This document shows, one piece after another, positions 57,100 to 64,000 of a DNA stretch of 64,000 nt. Made by a program: the position numbers and the translations under genes. Source of the DNA: Syngnathus acus (taxonomy: Eukaryota; Chordata; Actinopteri; Syngnathiformes; Syngnathidae); NCBI RefSeq assembly GCF_901709675.1, contig NC_051101.1, forward strand, positions 11,242,501 through 11,306,500. Reading direction: 5' to 3'. The notes under the pieces were generated by a model. That model was not told where the DNA came from and searched no databases. It was given only the letters and a program-made list of their open reading frames with translations. Position 1 is the stretch's first letter. Every line of letters starts with the position of its first letter.

Positions 57100-57720
57100 G
57101 TTTGGGCGTCTCAAAGCTGACTCCCGGAGCACTGAGCGGTATGCGGCGGCGAAGGCAGCCGCTGTGTGCAGCTCCCAACCTGCCGTGCATTTGGCCCACG
57201 AACCGAGTCGATCAAACCAGGACCGACCAGTCCCCCAGACGGAGCAACTTAAAAGTGTCGAGATTTACTCTCGACAGCTGCTGCGTTTGCTTTTGTCGAG
57301 TTGTTTTTAGTGAGTGTGTCGGTCGGTCGGTCGGTCGGTCGGCAGCGTCACATCAGCTGACTGTAAACCGAGCGCGCACTCACTTTGGAGGGATTTCAAG
57401 TCGGTATCCCGTATCGCCTTTGGTCGAATGCAAACGTTGACACGCTGCGGGGCTAAACATACCTGTCGACGACTATATTTGGCTTGGCTGGTTCACAATC
57501 GCGCCGCTGAAATAGTAGCGCCCGCCCCGGTACAATGAATGGAGCCCCTTTCCAACCTCCAGCCTCCGTCTGCCAGAAGCTAAAATTAGCAACAAAGCTT
57601 GCGTCAATCACGAGCCTCAGTGCGTCAAGGCTTTCCCCGCCCACCAAGACTCGTCATTGGCCAGAATTAGGATGCTGTCAGAAACATACGCGCCTCGTGA
57701 TTGGCTGTGAGGATTTCTTT
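57100..57720 (+). promoter_or_regulatory. CpG-rich region, possible upstream promoter
   Basis: The GC and CpG content rises sharply from an AT-rich background. The region holds a (GGTC)n run near 57319-57341, CCGCCCCGG-type GC box (57520-57533), and CCAAT-type words (CATTGGCC at 57653-57660, GATTGGC at 57698-57704). It lies about 1.2 kb upstream of the CRE promoter. An alternative or non-coding-RNA promoter is possible; no transcript evidence. Confidence 0.35.
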
Positions 57721-58829
57721 TCTTTTTTTTTTCCTTTTTCTATTTTACTCAGTGAGGCTTCTGAGCAGCTTTTTTTAATTTTATGTTTGTCGTGTAAAAT
57801 GTCTGCTGGAGTTGGCTTCAGTGTCTCTTTTTCATCAAAGAATGTCCAATGACAACATTTCAACATACATTAGCATAAAACCGGTAACAGCAGTGGTGTT
57901 TTTTTTTTTAAATATGCTATATAAATACAAGACAGGAAAATATATAAATATATTAAATAACCTATAGACCTAAATCAAAGGAATGGGAAAGGCGATTATA
58001 TAACGAAAAAAATATATGAATCATATGATTTTGATTCTTGATTTATATGACGGATAATTTGTCCATCCTCCTCCAATAACAACATCACACGATTAACAGG
58101 GACAGCAGAAAGTAAACCAGAAAGCAATATCGACTATGACACAACAGATTCGGAGAAGCAAGTTATTTTAAATCACTGGCATTCAAGAGAATTGTTTGTT
58201 GTGTTGGGCTCAAACAGTGATTTGTTTTGAATACTGTACATTGTGCTCTACCCTGAAAACCACAAGCCTCTAGCTTTCAACAGTTCTCGATCTAATCTCA
58301 CAAGTCAAATAAATTTAGCCGGTTTACGATGTTAGCAAAGCTATGGCAGCATGCAATCCAGCGATATTTGGAAAATTGTTTTCTTCTCAGTAGGCAGTTA
58401 AAAGAAGGAAACTATTTTGAGCAAAGACATTATTTTTTCACAATTGTATTGCAAACTGGAGGTGGATATTCCACAATCGTTTCAGCAAAGTCCATCAAGC
58501 CTATCCTACCGAACTAACAATGACACCTTATCAGTCACGCCTTAGGTCTCTGATTGGTTATCAGATCGGTTCTTCTTTTTAACAGACTATTTTTATCAAC
58601 ATATTACTGTCCGGTTATTCTGACAGTTTCAACAAAAATAAACAAACGATAAGAAGCTCTGACTGATGTACATGTGAACGCAAATTCGCCCTACCGCCCA
58701 CCAGCGAGGGACTCCCTCAACTGCAACCATCAAACCAACGCGCTGGCTCGGACTCCCTCTCTCGCTTTGCTCTCGCTCCAGCGAGAGCGCAGAAGAGAGA
58801 AAGAGAGAGAGCGAGAGTGCTGCTTGGAG

Positions 58830-58862
58830 TGACGTCACCTATCCCATGGCGTCACATTGACG
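58830..58862 (+). promoter_or_regulatory. nr4a3: Cluster of cAMP-response elements in the nr4a3 promoter
   Basis: A full palindromic CRE, TGACGTCA (58830-58837), is followed by a reverse half-site GCGTCA (58849-58854) and a forward half-site TGACG (58858-58862). NR4A genes are classic immediate-early CREB targets, so the position just upstream of the inferred 5' exon fits. A TATA-like ATAAATG is at 58901-58907. Confidence 0.75.
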
Positions 58863-58929
58863 TAGCGCATACCAGGCGCTCTAGTGGAGGCTGAGCCCAC
58901 ATAAATGCACTATTTGACTTTCTTCCCTC

Positions 58930-59221
58930 AGACGGCGCGCATAAACAAAGTGCACACTTTGCAAAGTGGCGCTCACGAGGAAGAGCTCGGGAATAGAATC
59001 GTTCTAGCACTCAGGTGTTTTTAGTTTTGATTTTTCCCAAACACTTCGACTACTTTTGACAGAATCATAAGAAAAGAAACTTTTACCGTGTTTTTCCGCT
59101 AGCCTTTTTTCTTTTTCTTTCTTTTTTTCCTTCGAGTTTTGGGTGATTATTGTGGATGGGGAAAGGATACTTGAAGCGAGCTTGTCATCACAAGTAAAGA
59201 CGGAACGTCCACAGCAAAGCA
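58930..59221 (+). other. nr4a3: Inferred nr4a3 5' untranslated exon 1
   Basis: From about 30 nt after the TATA-like word to a strong donor (GTAAGT at 59222-59227). No long open frame runs through it. The upstream end is inferred from the promoter; the downstream end is a clean splice consensus. Confidence 0.5.
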
Positions 59222-60853
59222 GTAAGTAACTTATTCATGATTTTGGACTTTGGAAAAATTACACACGTGCCGAACCAGTAGAGTACGTTCGACTATTATG
59301 AATTTTATTCGGTTTTTACGCTCAAGCGGCGGTCCAAACCGTTGCCTTGAGTGCGCGTAAATGTGTTGATCAGTCAGGCTCGGAACCGAGACGAGTTCCA
59401 TTCAATTTTTTTACAGCCAGACCGTCTCCGGTTGTCATGGAGATGGGATGCCTCATTCAGAAAGACTTTTAAAAGCATTATATTGGTCAATCTTTTTAAA
59501 TTATTTTTGAAAACCGGCGTTTTAAATTAATATCTACAGAGGTGTCACGCTCGGTCCAGTCACAAAAAGTGATCAAAATTCATCTTTCCAACTCCAGTGC
59601 CCTTTTAAATTCGGACAAAAACAAGTTGACCCAATGTGCCACTTTACACTATAAAAAAGCAGTCCGCTTTTGTGTTGTTTTGCACGTCACTTTGTGGCCA
59701 CTTTTTAAACGTGTGTTGGCTGGAAACACGCCGCTGTTCGGCTTTATTGGCGCGAGGAAGGGAGGCGAGTCAGCACCGGGGCTTTACCGGCGCTCTGGGG
59801 TGCGTGCTTCGCGGCTTATGTGCGGCTCTCTTGGTTACCGGTGCGCGCTGAGCCAAAGAGCTTCCCACACCGCACTCCCAACTCAATTGAGTGCCAACCT
59901 TTAATGGGAATAACGTAATACTTACAGTTTCGTGCCAAAAAAAAGACAATTATAACTTGTTTTGAAGATTACTCGAATTCTTTCAGCTATTTTTTTTTCA
60001 ATGATAAGATCAGTTGTTCTTTATAAATGTCAGAGTTATGACAAGGCAGGAACCAAAATTTGAGCAGAAAAAAGTATGCGCGAAAAGCTACAAGATGATT
60101 TATGTGCTTCACTTGAGTTCGTTTCGCCTTCAAATTGAAATTCAATGAGTTCTTGCCATCTCCGCGTGAAGGTTGGCGTCCAAAGTGTCCCGTTTAAGGT
60201 ATTATTAGGCAGTACTGCGAGTGTGTGGAGGTTTACAGGTCAGGAGAGCATGAGGGGCGCCTTGACATTGGGGGAATCTCCGTTTTGACAAGGGGGCGTG
60301 TGTGACGGAAAGGGGGCGCTCTAAACCTTGAAATCCCCGGTGTGCCGTGCGTCCGACAACATTGAGAGGCGGCCCGGAGGCGCACGGTGCACCGGAGTTT
60401 CTTCTTCTTCCTCCTTTTCTTTCTTTTTTTGCATGCATGCATGCATGCGTGCGTGCGTGGGCCCGTGCCGTCAGCCTTCCCTTCTAGATGAACCCCCCCA
60501 GCAGCAGACCAACGCGGTGGTGATCAGACGCGAGCGCCCGCAGCTTCTTACACACTCCGTTGCTTTTATAAAAGTGCTTACTTGTATGGGTCTTTTTTTT
60601 TTTTCAGTGGTCACATTCGGCCACTAAGTTTTTTTGCACGCCTACGTGCTGAAATTCACGCTTTTTTTTTAAATTGGTTGCATACAGCAACAAAATTGGT
60701 AATAAGTCTGAAATGCTGTTGATAATTTGGGTGTAATGAACACGTTTTATGTTTGGGGCTCATTGTGGGTATTAAATTGGAAAATAAAAGAAAATGCAGT
60801 CACTATGACAGATTGGGTTGTTCTGTTTTGACCTCAGTCATCCTCTCTGCTCC

Positions 60854-61026
60854 AGACACAGGTTCGGAAAAGTGCTCCCAGCCGAGCTCGCAGTGCCGGC
60901 GATTGGAGCTTTCCTCCGCGAAGCCCGACGAGCCTTTCCCGCATCAGGAGCACCGACCCGGCTGCAGCCACGCCACCTCACACGCCCGCACACCCAGCAC
61001 CATTCAGCGCGAAGCTCTCACACCAG
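60854..61026 (+). other. nr4a3: Possible second nr4a3 5' untranslated exon
   Basis: Between an acceptor (CTCTGCTCCAG) and a donor (CACCAG/GTAACA). It is GC-balanced against an AT-rich intron and precedes a TTTC microsatellite. Human NR4A3 has several alternative 5' exons, so this is plausible but untested. Confidence 0.3.
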
Positions 61027-61046
61027 GTAACATCGCAAACCTTGCA

Positions 61047-61048
61047 TT

Positions 61049-61128
<80 letters not shown>

Positions 61129-61130
61129 TC
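61047..61130. repeat. (TTTC)n microsatellite in the nr4a3 5' intron
   Basis: About 21 perfect TTTC units, followed by poly-A. Likely highly polymorphic. Confidence 0.95.
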
Positions 61131-63951
61131 AAAAAAAATTGGGTCTGACTTCAACAGCAAACCTCATTGGAATTTGTTGTCTTCTTTTTTTTGTGTTTGC
61201 ATACACGCGCAGGCGGTGTGCAAGAGTGCGCGCGCCGCGCGTGTGTGGCAAGTGCAGCCGCTTTTGACATTTTAGCTAAACAAATGCAAGAAATACCATG
61301 TCATACCACATCATGTGTGAGCAACTATTTACAGTGAATGACATGAGAATCTATAACTATAGCCTTTTTTTTCCCTCCCATAAACTTCTATAGGCTTTAT
61401 AATTAATATCTGTCCAACAAAGAGCTCCCAGTTATCACTGACAGCGAGTCTGCTTTTCTGTTTGATGCAATTCAACTGCAAACAAAACCTCGAGAAAAAA
61501 AAAAATAGAAACATCATCCCAAATGTTTTTTTTTTTGTACTGATGTGCAACCTCCATGTTTTTATTTGTTAGATCTATGGCATTCTGACAATGAACAAGC
61601 GCACTCAGTTATTGGAACAGCTGCAGTTTGTCCAGTTGAAATGCGCACCTCGAGGTTAGACATTGTCTCCCTTTACCTCGCTGCACAACTTGTGTGTCTG
61701 ACTCTGCTTGGGTTGTCTGTCCTCTTGCTTGCACGCACACACACACACATATACATGAAAATGAATTTTTGTGACATAAAAATCTGGTTGTATGTTAGCG
61801 AGGGAGAGCTCCAAGGCCAAACTAGAACGAGGTGGTTTGACTGGTTCTCAAGATGCTGGCGTATGTTTTTGACAAGAATGAACGTACACGGGTTTATGTT
61901 TACATCCTTAACAACATACAGGCCAGCAGGAATGTGTTATGGGTATTTGCATAGAAACACACACACACACACACACACACTTAAGTCACACGTGTCTGTT
62001 TTTCGCCCGAGGCTATCGGCGCAGTTTGAAGTCAGACGACATGTCTTTGTTTGTTGTCGCCTTAATTCCTTCATCGAGCCGCAAGCGCACGAAGGGATGT
62101 GACACAACAGGTGCGAAACAATCCACCTGAGTCTCGACTTCCTGGTTCGAGCACGGTCACCTCTACACTCTACTTTGGTTTTAAATTTTAAAAAAATGAG
62201 AGGGGCCACTAAAGTTAAACGTAAGGTATTCCAGGAAGCTGGACGCGCAGCCATTTGTTTGCACGTTTTTCTATAGAAAATAATGCAAACAGAAAAAGCC
62301 ATCTTAACGTTACAGGTGATATTTTAAAGTATGCATTTTTTCAACTTAAACGGCTCTTTTTCAAAGACCTGTGCTAAGACGTGAATGCTAGCGTATCCTG
62401 ATTTTTGCACGGCGCGTTTTTAGCAAGAACGCTATGGTGTAAATAATTGTGGGTGGGGAAGCCGATGTGCTTCTGCTACGTATGTCGCAAATGTAGCATG
62501 ACAAGTGCATTGCATTTCAAGGGAGCCACTTTAATTGATCATGATTAAAATCCATTGTGACCACTCCCACAGCGGCGCAGCTCTTCCTCTGATGTGACTA
62601 ATAAGTCTAACCTAGTTCCACACAGATATGCCGCACACCACCCTTCATGACAATAGAGCCCAAAGACTTCAAGACATTGACAACGAAAATAACAGTGGCC
62701 CATTTTTGTTGTCTTTTCTATTCAATATTGTCGACTCAGCAGAAAGGACCGATAAATTCGTGCAGCCTTTTTGCTTACTCTTCCTTTGTCAGTGTTGTGG
62801 TTATTATAATTTTCCCTCTTCACCGGTTTTATATTGGTAGATGAATCATCCATAAATGCTCAAGCAAAGGTGATCATTTCACATATGCAGATAATCTGAC
62901 CGTACAAGTTTGAAGACAAATTTCTCAATTCAACGATTTCATTTTGTGTGTGTGTGTGTGTGTGTTTGTGTGAGTCATACTGGAGCTTTTCAAGGCACTA
63001 CAAGAACGTTGCCCTTTAGGACATTGTCTTATAAAAATGCTAATTAATGTACCTCTCCGCCCATTTCCGGCATGAGTAACTCTGCTGTCGGTCATGAGAC
63101 GTCACCACCTTTCAACTTTTTGTGCTTTTTAATCAACCTATGACTTTTAAACGACCTTTACGACCCCCCCAGTCCGCACGTGTGTAAGTGGATGGAAGTA
63201 TCTGTAAGTGCTTTACCCACAGTCCCGTATTTGACTGGACAAACACGACGGGGGCTATTACGGCACACGGTGCGCATGAGGGTGTCGACGCGAGAGTGGC
63301 CGTGTTGACAGTTCACGCTCGTCGGCGCGCGCACACGGGCACATGCGTGCAGGCGTATGACGTAAAGGATAAGGATAGACACTAAACACACAAATCAAGT
63401 GTGGCTGTGTCCAGATTCAATCAGAAGGAAGTCGTAGCGACTGGCGTCTGCTGCGTTTAGCTGCGCTTGCATGTGTGTTTGCGTGTGTGTGTCTGCGTGT
63501 CTGTGTGCGCAGGCATTCAGCACCACTATGGCGTTCCATCATTATTTAGCTCCATTTTACTAACCGACGCAAAGAAGTCAATGAAGTTGGCTGGTCTTAG
63601 CGCTTTCTTGGTTGCGCGGTTTTGCAAATAAGAAAAAAACTCAAAAAAGTAAAGATGATGAATCTCAAAAATGACAATACACAACAATTTCGTGTGTTCC
63701 AATCGAGCTGAGCATTTTGTTACTGTTAATCCTCGTGTGTGCATGTGTGTCTCACAAATCTTGGACTCACTCTGCTGCGCTGCATCGCTCCTTGTCAAAG
63801 TCCTGCTCCTCTGTTCAAAAAAAGTGATTAACTAGCGTGCCATCACATTCTCCTCCCCGACTAATGACACTCCTAACGTTGTATTACGTTGTTTTTAACG
63901 CCACGGTTTGCCGGGATGTCTCTTAACTGTCCATTTGCGCTTTCCCAACAG
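61131..63951 (+). other. nr4a3: nr4a3 5' intron sequence
   Basis: AT-rich intronic sequence with (CA)n near 61735-61749 and 61961-61981 and (GT)n near 62945-62966. It ends in a clear acceptor (CTTTCCCAACAG, 63940-63951) two bases before the start codon. Confidence 0.45.
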
Positions 63952-63953
63952 AC

Positions 63954-64000
63954 ATGCCCTGCGTGCAGGCTCAGTACGGGCCCACCCACCCAGGCTCCGC
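63954..64000 (+). CDS. nr4a3: NR4A3 (NOR-1) orphan nuclear receptor, N-terminus only; cut by window edge
   Basis: Forty-seven coding bases read MPCVQAQYGPTHPGS, which matches the very start of NR4A3/NOR-1 (MPCVQAQY), an immediate-early orphan nuclear receptor that binds NBRE elements. The ATG sits two bases after a splice acceptor, as in other NR4A genes where the 5' UTR is in separate exons. DNA- and ligand-binding domains lie beyond the window. Neighbouring alg2 and sec61b support the identity, since ALG2-SEC61B-NR4A3 is a conserved block in human. Confidence 0.92.
   Translation, partial: MPCVQAQYGPTHPGS

Noticed and set aside
61545-62102. 185-codon open frame in the nr4a3 5' intron
   Set aside because: It crosses microsatellites, lies between inferred 5' exons, and matches no family.

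Overview
The window reads as vertebrate nuclear DNA, almost certainly a teleost fish. It has spliced genes with short GT-AG introns, vertebrate-specific proteins (FRRS1L, NR4A3), abundant (CA)n and (CCAT)n microsatellites, and fish-type Tc1 and hAT remnants. The compact introns suggest a small percomorph genome, but I cannot name the species.

Layout. About 0.7-1.56 kb is a striking array of alternately inverted ~70-nt arms, followed by a TA-rich tract. From 2.98 to 8.05 kb, tmem245 lies on the minus strand in 18 coding exons that join in frame to 903 codons. From 9.08 to 10.70 kb, frrs1l lies on the minus strand in 5 coding exons (275 aa). From 10.7 to 19.65 kb there is no gene, but there are stretches that look like conserved regulatory DNA. 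From 19.66 to 20.74 kb is a plus-strand, 4-exon gene for a 189-aa LRAT/PLAAT-fold protein that lacks two of the three catalytic residues. From 21.46 to 23.37 kb is alg2 (minus strand, 405 aa). From 24.51 to 26.28 kb is sec61b (plus strand, 97 aa), divergent from alg2. From about 26.7 to 58.7 kb I recognise no gene: it holds repeats, transposon remnants and candidate regulatory elements. From about 58.8 kb to the end is the CRE-containing promoter, 5' untranslated region and first 47 coding bases of nr4a3, which runs off the right edge.

The genes are not a single pathway. SEC61B (ER translocon), ALG2 (ER N-glycan precursor synthesis) and FRRS1L (ER assembly of AMPA receptors) all act at the ER; TMEM245 is a multipass membrane protein of unclear role; NR4A3 is an immediate-early orphan nuclear receptor. 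In human, TMEM245-FRRS1L (9q31.3) and ALG2-SEC61B-NR4A3 (9q22.33) are on the same arm but megabases apart; here the two blocks are neighbours.

The observations I rate most interesting are the alternating palindrome array, the apparent LRAT-fold pseudoenzyme, and a 63-nt stop-free in-frame terminal intron in tmem245. Exon boundaries were read by eye from splice consensus and frame continuity; no alignment or transcript data were used.
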